DNA of 47,956 bases, from the NCBI GenBank assembly GCA_024402495.1, contig JAKSTR010000011.1:1-47956 (forward strand), given 5' to 3'. Positions 9,360-17,097 of this stretch are shown piece after piece. This DNA is from Treponemataceae bacterium. Its GTDB lineage: Bacteria > Spirochaetota > Spirochaetia > Treponematales > Treponemataceae. The first letter of the stretch is position 1, and each line of letters opens with the position of its first letter. The notes under the pieces were generated by a model. That model was not told where the DNA came from, did no database searches, and worked only from the letters and a program-made list of their open reading frames with translations. The translations under genes were made by a program, and so were the position numbers.

Positions 9360-10061
9360 CTATTTTACAAAAACCGGCGGCAATATTACGCCCCAGTTTG
9401 AATTTTCGTTGCTTTTAAAATTGCGGTAATAAGAACACTGTTCAAAACTGCTGCACAATGCATCTATTTCTTCCTGATTTTGCAAAAAATCGCCAAAATA
9501 CAGGCAGTTTCCGTCTTTATCGTAAAGAACTATATAATTTTTGGGCAAATTATTAAAGCTGGCACTATTTTTCAAGTTTTGCAGCGAAGTTGCGGCAATT
9601 TTTTCATCGTATTCCAGCTGAACAAATGTTTCTACGCTGCGGCTGGCAAAATCGGTGCAGGTTATTTTGTAGCGGCATTTGTTAAAGCGCAAATAGCCGG
9701 GCACCTGCAAATTGCCATAGCCCAGCCATGCTTCGCCGTTATATGAAAAATTAAGGGGATTTTCGATAAACCAGCTCAGTCCTTCGTTCAGGTCTTCTAC
9801 TTTCAGCGAAGAAATCCGTTCCAGTGCGTGGCTTGCACCGCTTAATTTTGGTGCAGCAAACGCGCCCAGACGCATGGATGGCAAAATATCGGTATTTTGG
9901 GCTGTCTGTTTTTTTTCGGCTTCGCTGTAAATGCCGGAATAGTTGCCGCCATAATCAAAAACCATGCAGACTTTTGCCTGCACAAGTTCCGGTTCCGTAG
10001 CTGAACAGGCAAAAAACAGGGGAATTAAGCTTAAAAATAAAAAGCCGGAGTGAATCTTCAT
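9360..10061 (-). CDS. hypothetical lipoprotein
   Basis: 233 residues with a lipoprotein signal: [19 protein letters not shown], acylation expected at C19 (FFAC is a loose spirochaete-type lipobox). The mature part has no motif I recognise and contains several aromatic and charged segments. Its ATG overlaps the stop of the upstream gene by one base (TAATG), indicating translational coupling with the 389-residue protein. A membrane-anchored partner of that protein is possible but unproven. Confidence 0.75.
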   Translation of the reverse strand: MKIHSGFLFLSLIPLFFACSATEPELVQAKVCMVFDYGGNYSGIYSEAEKKQTAQNTDILPSMRLGAFAAPKLSGASHALERISSLKVEDLNEGLSWFIENPLNFSYNGEAWLGYGNLQVPGYLRFNKCRYKITCTDFASRSVETFVQLEYDEKIAATSLQNLKNSASFNNLPKNYIVLYDKDGNCLYFGDFLQNQEEIDALCSSFEQCSYYRNFKSNENSNWGVILPPVFVK

Positions 10062-11230
10062 TAAAAGTTAAAACTAAGGGTAATAACTGTAAGGTCGTTT
10101 GAAGAAAACTGGTTAACCATAGAATCAAACTTAACGTTAACTTTCTGGCAGGCTTCGTTAAGGTAAGAAAGATAGTACAAACCAAGGCTTGTATCTTCCT
10201 GTCCTTCCGGAATGTCTTTATAAAAGTCAATCAAGTTTTTATCTTTAGAAGAACTTGTCTTCTGTTTGTCTACGTTTTCTTTAATTTCGTCAAAAACGTC
10301 TTCTTTATTGTAAATTGTTATCTGAAAACGGTTTTGCGTACCAATTGAATTTGAAGAACCGCCGCCAAATTTCCACGAAATGGAAATGAATTCGCGCTTT
10401 TTGGTAATTTCGCTGATGATATTCTTGCGAATTTCAGGGTCGTAAATTGCGGCAGTTTCGTCCATAATTCCGCGGTACATTACTTTTGCTTCTTTTCTAA
10501 AGTTATTGTTCTCGCTGTTAATGGCAAGTTCCATAACCATAAGGGCAATGTATTCGGCAATCTGGCTTTTTTCCATAAATTCCTGCAAAACAGGCTGAAT
10601 GATACGCTGAACAACCGGAAAATCGTCGCCTTTAAAAAAGCGCATAACCAAATACCATGTATACAGGCTTAAGTTATCCAGATATTTTTCTGAAAGAAGC
10701 AGAAATACGTTTTTTTCTTCTATAGAAATGTCTTTGCGGTTAAGAATTTTTGCGCGTACCGGTTTTAAAAGTTCGTCTTTTGTTGACTGATACTGTTTTT
10801 CCATAATCAACATTTTTGCACGCAGGTTGGCTGTTGACATATCGGTTTTAGCATCAAACATTTTGGAAGGATTACGGCGGTTGTAGTTTTTAATTATGTC
10901 GGTTTCAAACAGCTGGGTCAAAATCAGTTTATCCATCTGTTTATACAGAACGCCGTAAACAGTAAGCTTAGCAAGATCCAGAATATCCTGCCGCGATGTA
11001 GAAAATTCGGGCATGGAAATTTCCAGCTGGGAAATATAATCTGCCAAAAACATACGCTGCAACAAAGCAGGCGAAATTGATTTTGCTTCAATTCCAAATT
11101 CTTCTTTATTGTCCGCCAAGCGCATTCTTTTAAGCTTGGTCTTTTTATTGATAAACTGCGTAGAACCTTCCTGCGTAAAGATGATTCTAAGTGGCAAATC
11201 TAGCGTAGTTTTGCGTGGAGCTGCAGACAT
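10061..11230 (-). CDS. conserved hypothetical protein, first gene of the ligA operon
   Basis: 389 residues, no signal peptide and no membrane span, so probably cytosolic. Largely helical, with a charged central part (ILNRKDISIEEKN) and a C-terminal segment containing a glycine-rich turn (FGGGSSNSIG). I do not recognise a domain. A Shine-Dalgarno (AGGAT) lies 6 nt before the ATG. It heads an operon with the lipoprotein, trmB and ligA; the first two are coupled by a TAATG overlap. Confidence 0.75.
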   Translation of the reverse strand: MSAAPRKTTLDLPLRIIFTQEGSTQFINKKTKLKRMRLADNKEEFGIEAKSISPALLQRMFLADYISQLEISMPEFSTSRQDILDLAKLTVYGVLYKQMDKLILTQLFETDIIKNYNRRNPSKMFDAKTDMSTANLRAKMLIMEKQYQSTKDELLKPVRAKILNRKDISIEEKNVFLLLSEKYLDNLSLYTWYLVMRFFKGDDFPVVQRIIQPVLQEFMEKSQIAEYIALMVMELAINSENNNFRKEAKVMYRGIMDETAAIYDPEIRKNIISEITKKREFISISWKFGGGSSNSIGTQNRFQITIYNKEDVFDEIKENVDKQKTSSSKDKNLIDFYKDIPEGQEDTSLGLYYLSYLNEACQKVNVKFDSMVNQFSSNDLTVITLSFNF

Positions 11231-11296
11231 TATTTATCCTATCAAACGTCGATTGCGGTTAAAAGAAACCGCTTTTGTAAATAAACTTACTACTAA

Positions 11297-11325
11297 AGTA
11301 TACAACACTTTTTTAATTTTGTGAA
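11297..11325 (-). promoter_or_regulatory. promoter of the 389-aa protein / trmB / ligA operon
   Basis: On the minus strand, TTCACA and TATACT are separated by exactly 17 nt, about 65 bp upstream of the start codon of the first gene. Confidence 0.5.
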
Positions 11326-11398
11326 CAAATTTGTTTTTTTAATGTCATGTTGCAAACATTCTTCCGGTCGTAAAGATTTTTTTCCTTACAAATTTTCA

Positions 11399-11426
11399 AA
11401 TCTTCCGGTGATATAACCGGAAGATT
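11399..11426. terminator. hairpin downstream of the toxin/immunity pair
   Basis: Perfect 11-bp arms AATCTTCCGGT/ACCGGAAGATT with a 6-nt loop, followed on the minus strand by a T-rich stretch. It likely ends the transcript of the 11.6-12.6 kb genes. The rest of 11326-11583 has only a doubtful 73-codon frame that overlaps this hairpin; I see no gene there. Confidence 0.5.
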
Positions 11427-11583
11427 CTGTCTGAAAAACTGATATGCAACCGGCACATCAAAAGTGATAAAGTACAGAATTAGCGGAAAACTTAAAGAAA
11501 AGACGAAACATTTTTTCTGTTTCGGCTTTTGCATTTGCAAGTAAAAACAAAAATCCTTATCTAAAAAACACAAAATCAACAAT

Positions 11584-11862
11584 TCATTCTTGAAATACAG
11601 ATTTTGATATTCCACATTTCTTACAGAAAAAAATATAGAACATACCAACATCTCCGAACATATATTCAGCGTTTGGATTTACATAGCCTGTAAAATCAAT
11701 AGAATCTAACTGCGCAACAAATTCCATTTTCTTTTTGCAACAGTCACATTTCGGTGTTTCATCATTCTGTATCCAATTTGGTTCTCCCCCAAATTTACTT
11801 CTCTTCCCTAAATCAGGATTCTTTTCTAATTTTTCATCATAGATTATTCTCAATTCTCTCAT
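11584..11862 (-). CDS. DUF1963/YwqG-like small protein, candidate immunity protein
   Basis: 92 residues, cytosolic. The segment FGGEPNWIQNDETPKCDCC and the later EYMFGDVGMFYIFFCKKC match the pattern of the C-terminal part of DUF1963 (YwqG) proteins: a Gly-Pro-Trp turn, a CxxC-type pair, an acidic QLDSIDF strand, then GDVG...FFCxxC. Four or five cysteines may bind zinc. It is much shorter than full YwqG (about 260 aa), so it is a single-repeat form. It begins 9 bp after the stop of the lipoprotein toxin candidate. That order and spacing is what one expects of an immunity gene, which is inference. Confidence 0.7.
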   Translation of the reverse strand: MRELRIIYDEKLEKNPDLGKRSKFGGEPNWIQNDETPKCDCCKKKMEFVAQLDSIDFTGYVNPNAEYMFGDVGMFYIFFCKKCGISKSVFQE

Positions 11863-11871
11863 TTTATTTTC

Positions 11872-12579
11872 CTAACTATTAGCTACAATAGCACCGCCAC
11901 TACCACCAGCAATAACAATAACAGTCCAAATCCATTTTGCAAAGATAACAACTCCTATACATAAAAGAATTCCAAGTATTATTACAAGAAGTCCGACACC
12001 CATTGCAACAGGTTCTTCTGTTTTTATACCCAACCATCCCAACACAGTACAACCAATTCCCGCTAAAATAGATAAAATCGGTGCCCAAAAATGAGAACCT
12101 CCCAAAACTTTTATCAACCAATATCCTATTTTGCCGCAAAATTTCAAAAATCCATTATTGCTACATAGAAATAATCCACCACTAACACCAGGAAGTGTCG
12201 CATTTGACAACTTTTTTGTATTGTAATCATAAAAATGGAATTCTCCACGACAACCTGCTTCTTGTAACATCTGCTGTGCTTTTTTTGATGCCATTTGCTG
12301 TGTAAAATTAGGATTTTGTTGCAACCAATCACCCCATTCTGCATTCCAGTTTTTTGGAACATACTGCAATCCTGTACCCATTCCTCTGTGATCTTTTTTA
12401 GTTAATGCAATCGTAAAATCATCGACATTTATTCCCTTTGCCGCAAATTGATTCCGATATTGCTGTGGAAATATATGATGATATTCTACTGCGCCATTAG
12501 CACCTAAATCTGTACCGCAACTAGTAAAAATAAATCCCACAACAACCAAAGTTGAAAGAAACAAGTTCCTTAATTTCAT
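11872..12579 (-). CDS. lipoprotein with HHIFPQ-type nuclease-like domain, SitA-like toxin candidate
   Basis: 235 residues. A lipoprotein signal ends at FIFTSC (C21). Next is a domain with EYHHIFPQQYRNQF, GINVDDFTIAL, a third histidine in KKDHRGMG, and WNAEWGDWL (about residues 32-90). This pattern resembles the TIGR02269/DUF2380 lipoproteins that include the Myxococcus SitA exchange toxins, and more broadly His-Me finger nucleases of polymorphic toxins. The C-terminal ~90 residues hold two or three strong hydrophobic helices (LSILAGIGCTVLGWLGI; VGLLVIILGILLCIGVVIF; IWTVIVIAGG), unusual for a simple nuclease and possibly for membrane entry. GAGG precedes the ATG by 4 nt. The gene and its neighbour are more AT-rich in codon use than the flanks, suggesting transfer. 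Confidence 0.7.
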   Translation of the reverse strand: MKLRNLFLSTLVVVGFIFTSCGTDLGANGAVEYHHIFPQQYRNQFAAKGINVDDFTIALTKKDHRGMGTGLQYVPKNWNAEWGDWLQQNPNFTQQMASKKAQQMLQEAGCRGEFHFYDYNTKKLSNATLPGVSGGLFLCSNNGFLKFCGKIGYWLIKVLGGSHFWAPILSILAGIGCTVLGWLGIKTEEPVAMGVGLLVIILGILLCIGVVIFAKWIWTVIVIAGGSGGAIVANS

Positions 12580-12681
12580 AAAACCTCATTCCATTTTTAA
12601 ATATAAGATGGAAGATTTACTTTCGCCGAAAACAGACAAAAAAACATCAATCTAAAATATATTTAAAATGTTATTTGTATT

Positions 12682-12783
12682 TTGCTAATAGCAATACTTT
12701 TCATTACTAATTACTACTATTAGCAAGTAATAATATCAATAAAACTTGCTAATTACAAGTTTAAAAATTTTAAATACTTGCTA
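12682..12783. promoter_or_regulatory. cluster of TTGCTAAT-type operator candidates
   Basis: Four related sites occupy the gap between the divergent lipoprotein and XRE genes: TTGCTAATAGCAA at 12682-12694 (near-palindrome), CTATTAGCAAGTAATA at 12717-12732 (inverted), ACTTGCTAATTACAAGT at 12744-12760 (near-palindrome) and TACTTGCTA at 12775-12783, just before the XRE start. The likely ligand is the XRE protein itself. Confidence 0.5.
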
Positions 12784-12795
12784 AAAATAAGGAAT

Positions 12796-13110
12796 ATGAC
12801 AACAGAGGAATTGCAAAGACGTTTTTCATTAAATTTAAAAAGACTTAGAAAAATAAAAAATTTTACGCAGGAAACTTTGGCAGAAAAAGCTGAATTATCT
12901 GCTCAGATGATAAACGATATAGAAGGTTGCAGACGGTGGCCCAGCGAAAAGACTCTTACAAAAATAGCAAATGCATTATCCATTGACGTTTACGAATTTT
13001 TTCTTCCTGTTGAAGAAATAAATGAAATTTCCCCTGCTGTAAAAAGAACCGTTGCCATGCAGATGGAAGAACTTTTTCATAAATGCGTAAAGGAATACAT
13101 ACAAACATAA
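12796..13110 (+). CDS. XRE-family HTH transcriptional regulator
   Basis: 104 residues. A Cro/C1-type helix-turn-helix fills residues ~10-66 (NLKRLRKIKNFTQETLAEKA, then SAQMINDIEGCRRWPSEKTL, ALSIDVYEFF). The C-terminal ~35 residues are helical and may dimerise. The frame opens at a TTG at 12778, but AAGGA lies just before the ATG at 12796 and the family usually starts this close to the HTH, so I prefer 12796. It is divergent from the toxin candidate, with operator-like repeats between, which suggests autoregulation and control of the toxin gene. Confidence 0.85.
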   Translation: MTTEELQRRFSLNLKRLRKIKNFTQETLAEKAELSAQMINDIEGCRRWPSEKTLTKIANALSIDVYEFFLPVEEINEISPAVKRTVAMQMEELFHKCVKEYIQT

Positions 13111-13154
13111 AATTTTAAAACAGTCCGCTATTCCAGCTAATTTACAAAATTGCA

Positions 13155-13245
13155 CCGCAAAAATTTATTTTTCTAGCTACAAAAAAAAATTTTTGCGGCT
13201 ATTTTTAAAAATTTTTGTAGCTACATTTAAAAAATTTTCTAGCCG
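13155..13245. repeat. interlocking inverted repeats / terminator of the XRE gene
   Basis: Three overlapping pairs: CCGCAAAAATTT (13155-13166) with AAATTTTTGCGG (13187-13198); TAGCTACAAAAA (13174-13185) with TTTTTGTAGCTA (13212-13223); CGGCTA (13196-13201) with TAGCCG (13240-13245). The arms alternate, so the hairpins cannot all form at once without a pseudoknot. The first probably ends XRE transcription. The remainder of 13246-13501 is AT-rich, with no supported gene. Confidence 0.55.
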
Positions 13246-13501
13246 TTCTCAAAGTTTAGAACCGCCATTCTCAAAAATAAATTTAAACGCACTAAAAAAT
13301 AAATATTTAAAGCAAAAATTTTTAAGTTTAAACGTTCTGATTTTTGTGAAAAAAAATACCAAAAAACTGCTGTATAAAAGATTTTTTATATACCCTGTCG
13401 TTTGCAGTTTTTCTTCTTTAACAGGCAATTTAAGCAGAACGCGCGCAGGCAGTGCTTGCTTTTATTTTTATTTCCGTTGTGCTAAACTTTCAAAACTGTT
13501 T

Positions 13502-15676
13502 ATGCCAAATACAAAAACAAGCACGGGATTTTTTAAGTTTTCTCTTTTAATGGCAGTTTTTCTGCACATTGCAGCGGCGGCACATGCACAGCTCTGGTCG
13601 CAGCAGCATATCAATTCTGCAAGCATTTTTGGCTATCTGGAAGCACAGGGTTTAAGCCCAAAAATTCTTCTGAACCGTTCCCAGTCTACGGATTTTTCTT
13701 ACAACATTTTAATTGAATTTGCGGAAGCCGGTACCCAAGAAAACAGCTATATAATAGAAGAAAAAAATCAAAATAACGAATTTTCCGGTTCTGCAAGCGG
13801 ACAGGAGACCGAAAACAATTCAATTTTCAACAAGGCTTTTGACTACACCCAGGGCAAGGCGAAGGTTTCGGCAAAAAGTTTGAAACAGGGCGTAAAAAAA
13901 ATATGGCGGCGTTTTGACAAGGAAAAGGAAAGCGATTTTTCAAAAATCCATCTAATAATTGCCTTAAGCCAGGAAAACCTGCCGTTTTTTTTGAACGATT
14001 TTGTCGCTTTTACCCAAAAGCTGCAAAAACAGCCGCCCGCAGTGCCGGTAACAATTTTTTTAAGCGCTGGCGATACCCGTGCCGTGCCCAGTTTCGGCAG
14101 TTCCAGCGGTACCAGCATGGAAGGAACCAAGCAGTTCATTTCGTATTCCAATCTTGAAGACAACTGCGCGGTTTTTATTCTTCAGCCGCAAAACTCTTTT
14201 AATTCCAACAAGTACACAAAAGAAATAAACCTTGTACCGGGAATTCCTTTTAACGCAAGCCCGGCATGGCTTTTAAAAGCTCTATATGCCGGGGCGCAAA
14301 GCAAAAACAAAAGCATCAGCATTGACGGCAGCTTTTTAACCTTTTACCGCATCGGGCTTTTGCAGCGCGAACGTGTTTTGGGTGAATATCTGGACGCAGA
14401 CATTCCGGGCGTGCTTTTGGAATGCAAAGATTCAAGTGTTTTTGATATTTTTGACCAGATTATGGTTATGTTTGAAAAGCAGAAAAACGAAGAATGGGAC
14501 AAGCACTACACTTTTTTTCCGCCTACAAACATAAACGACGGCAAACCGCTTTTTGTACCCGAAAGTTTTCTGCTTTTGATTCTGCTTCTGGTTTCTTTTT
14601 CTGCCCTTCTCTATCTTATATTTTTTCCGTTCTGGGGCAAAAAAACCGGCGCGCTGCATTACAGGGATTTGCAGTCATCATGGTTCCTAATTCCGCTTCT
14701 GGTTTTTATTACGTGGGCACTTTTGCACGCAGCCCAAATGATTACGCTTAAGCTTTTTCCAAACTGGTTTGCGCATATTTCATACGCCATCAGCCTTAAA
14801 GCCGGTTTTTCCATTGTGCTGCTGGTAATTGTTTCGTTTTTTCACCGTTTCGTAAAATTTCCTACCCGCGATTACATTTACGGCTATCTGCTTAACATTA
14901 TGGCTTTTGCCGATTTGTTTATTTTTTCGTTTCTGGATTTGTCGCTGGTTGTAATTTTCTGCGCCCAGCTGCTGCTTTGCCTTGCTTTCAGCCATACAAA
15001 AAAGGTAAGTTCGCTTATTTTTCTGGGCATTATGCTGCTTTTGCCTTTTTCGCTTTTGCTGAACGTGGCGTTTACAATGCCGCGCCAGAATATTTTGTAC
15101 CGCTTTTTCTATTCAAGCCTGATGGATAATTTTCTGCTGGCGTGCCTGATTCTGCCTGTTGAATTTGCATGGATGCGCGTTATCGTGCATATTGGCAGTT
15201 TTGGGCGCGAACGGAAGATTCGTTTTCCGTTTATTGCAATCGGGGTTTTGTCCGTTTGCGTGGCGGCTATTCTGTATATTTTTGCAAACACAGCCGCCCA
15301 GGAACGAATTGAAATTCCCAATTTTGAAATTCAGCAGACGGCAAACCAGCAGCTTTTTGTAAAAAGCCAGAATCAGTCTTTTATGGACAGAACCTTGATT
15401 AAGCTTGAAATTGAAACGGTTTTGCCGGCGATTAAATACGAAGTAAACGTAAGCGTAGAAAAAGGAATTGCGGTTTACGATGCCAATTTTCCGTTTGAAA
15501 GCAGCGATAACGATAAAAAAGCCAGCATCATTCTGGGCGATTATCCGCCAAATCCGCTGGAAATTATGTACACAACAGAACGCGGCGGCAAATCAACAAT
15601 TGAAGTAACAAGTTTTGTGCGGTCTAGTCAGGGTTCGCTTTTAAAAGAAACCCAAACCTTAATTATTGAACCATAA
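13502..15676 (+). CDS. large membrane protein with extracytoplasmic N-terminal and C-terminal domains, function unknown
   Basis: 724 residues from the ATG at 13502. The frame is open from 13193, but the first 103 codons are low-complexity and lack a signal, whereas MPNTKTSTGFF plus a hydrophobic core ending AAAAHAQ forms a proper signal peptide. A soluble exported domain of about 330 residues follows, then eight predicted membrane helices between ~353 and ~598, then a beta-rich C-terminal domain of ~125 residues. The layout recalls membrane-bound M28-peptidase-like or GPI-transamidase-like proteins, but I see no metal ligands, so no function is claimed. No Shine-Dalgarno is seen. dinB follows after 14 bp. 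Confidence 0.7.
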   Translation: MPNTKTSTGFFKFSLLMAVFLHIAAAAHAQLWSQQHINSASIFGYLEAQGLSPKILLNRSQSTDFSYNILIEFAEAGTQENSYIIEEKNQNNEFSGSASGQETENNSIFNKAFDYTQGKAKVSAKSLKQGVKKIWRRFDKEKESDFSKIHLIIALSQENLPFFLNDFVAFTQKLQKQPPAVPVTIFLSAGDTRAVPSFGSSSGTSMEGTKQFISYSNLEDNCAVFILQPQNSFNSNKYTKEINLVPGIPFNASPAWLLKALYAGAQSKNKSISIDGSFLTFYRIGLLQRERVLGEYLDADIPGVLLECKDSSVFDIFDQIMVMFEKQKNEEWDKHYTFFPPTNINDGKPLFVPESFLLLILLLVSFSALLYLIFFPFWGKKTGALHYRDLQSSWFLIPLLVFITWALLHAAQMITLKLFPNWFAHISYAISLKAGFSIVLLVIVSFFHRFVKFPTRDYIYGYLLNIMAFADLFIFSFLDLSLVVIFCAQLLLCLAFSHTKKVSSLIFLGIMLLLPFSLLLNVAFTMPRQNILYRFFYSSLMDNFLLACLILPVEFAWMRVIVHIGSFGRERKIRFPFIAIGVLSVCVAAILYIFANTAAQERIEIPNFEIQQTANQQLFVKSQNQSFMDRTLIKLEIETVLPAIKYEVNVSVEKGIAVYDANFPFESSDNDKKASIILGDYPPNPLEIMYTTERGGKSTIEVTSFVRSSQGSLLKETQTLIIEP

Positions 15677-15690
15677 AATGCGGAGATAAA

Positions 15691-16881
15691 ATGTTTTTGC
15701 ACGTAGATCTGGACGCTTTTTTTGCTTCGGTTGAACAGCTTGATTTTCCCGAATACCGCGGTAAGCCTGTTATTGTTGGCGGCGACCCTGAAAGCCGGCG
15801 CAGTGTTGTTTCTACCTGTTCTTACGAAGCCCGAAAATTCGGCGTTCATTCGGCTATGGCAACGGCGCAGGCGAAAGTTTTGTGCCCTAACGGTATTTTT
15901 GTGCACGGCAGAATGAAGCGTTACCACGAAAAATCAAAAGAAGTTATGGAGATTTTTGGCAATTATTCGCCGGACGTTCAGCAAATGTCCATTGACGAAG
16001 CTTTTATTGATTTGGGCGGCACAGAAAAACTGTTCGGTCCGCCGGAACAGACTGCAATGCGCCTTAAGGCAGAAGTTAAAGAAAAAACCGGGCTGACTGT
16101 TTCCTGCGGTCTTGCCAGCAACAAATATGTTGCAAAAATTGCCAGCGGCATTAACAAACCGGATGGTTTTTGTTTTGTTGCCCCCGGCGAAGAAGAAGCT
16201 TTCATGCTGGGGCTGCCTTTAAGCAAATTGTGGGGCGCAGGCGAAAAAACCGTTGAAAAACTGAAAAAAACGGGGTTTTCTTCTATTAAGGATATTCATT
16301 CTGCAAGTCTGGAGCTTTTGCAAAGTATTTTTGGTAAAGCCGGCGGCAGTTTTTTGTATATGGCGGTGCGCGGACAGGCGGCAGAAACTTTTGGAAGCGA
16401 TGCCAAGAATCATTCTATCAGCGGCGAGCGCACTTTTCCCTACGATTTAACCGACTCTTACATTATCGAAACTGCCCTTTTGCAGCTTTGTACCGAAGTT
16501 CAGATGCGCATGCTGACCGAAAACTGGTACAGCCACACCATTCACCTGAAAATCCGTTACGGCGATTTTACAACGGTTGGCATTCAGCGCAGTTACGACC
16601 AGAATTTTGAAACAGAAAACGAGCTTTACGAACGGGTTAAGTCTTTGTTCTATGAAAAATGGGAAAAAGGGCGCGGCATAAGACTTTTGGGCGTGGGCGC
16701 CGGTAACTGTACCCATACGCCAAGCCAGCAGTTTGAACTTTTTGAACGCGACAACCAGAAAACTAAAGATTTGGAAAAGGCTGTTTTGCAGATAAACAGA
16801 AAAAATAAAGCCAGCGGCGTAAAATTACAGAAAGCGCGCCTAATGGAAGCCAAAAATATCGTGCCGCCAAAAGAAAGATAA
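15691..16881 (+). CDS. dinB: DNA polymerase IV (Y family)
   Basis: Error-prone translesion polymerase. The N-terminus MFLHVDLDAFFASVEQ supplies metal ligands D6 and D8; SIDEAFID supplies D102-E103. The palm, fingers and thumb (SNKYVAKIASGINKPDG; WGAGEKTVEKLKK helix-hairpin-helix) and little-finger domain (SGERTFPYDL onward) are complete. Length is 396 aa, normal. GGAG lies 6 nt upstream of the ATG. It follows the membrane protein closely and may share its message. There is no visible LexA-type site; the region upstream is coding. Confidence 0.94.
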   Translation: MFLHVDLDAFFASVEQLDFPEYRGKPVIVGGDPESRRSVVSTCSYEARKFGVHSAMATAQAKVLCPNGIFVHGRMKRYHEKSKEVMEIFGNYSPDVQQMSIDEAFIDLGGTEKLFGPPEQTAMRLKAEVKEKTGLTVSCGLASNKYVAKIASGINKPDGFCFVAPGEEEAFMLGLPLSKLWGAGEKTVEKLKKTGFSSIKDIHSASLELLQSIFGKAGGSFLYMAVRGQAAETFGSDAKNHSISGERTFPYDLTDSYIIETALLQLCTEVQMRMLTENWYSHTIHLKIRYGDFTTVGIQRSYDQNFETENELYERVKSLFYEKWEKGRGIRLLGVGAGNCTHTPSQQFELFERDNQKTKDLEKAVLQINRKNKASGVKLQKARLMEAKNIVPPKER

Positions 16882-16996
16882 ATATTTTGCGCGCATGATA
16901 TAAAAAGCCGGGGTGCGCATATAAAAACAGCGGCTAAAATATAATGCTGCGGCTAGCCCGCCCAAACTGCCCAATGCATGGCACGATAAAAACAAA

Positions 16997-17060
16997 CAGA
17001 AAAAACAAAAAAGCCCGTCATCGCTTTTTTACCGCGACGGCGGGCTTTTCTGTTTTTTTT
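16997..17060. terminator. bidirectional terminator between dinB and the NHL gene
   Basis: The stem AAAAAAGCCCGTC pairs with GACGGCGGGCTTTT (one bulge) and is flanked by an ACAGAAAA/TTTTCTGT extension. T runs occur on both sides, serving convergent genes. Confidence 0.85.
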
Positions 17061-17097
17061 AATATACTGGGTTAATTAAGCGCGCTTTTGGTGCAGC

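Noticed and set aside
11313-11651. Minus-strand ORF after the DUF1963-like gene
   Set aside because: Overlaps the supported gene at its 5' part and an 11-bp perfect hairpin in its middle; no Shine-Dalgarno.
13193-13501. Start of the membrane protein at 13193
   Set aside because: The first 103 codons overlap terminator-like inverted repeats and are low-complexity; the signal peptide begins at 13502.
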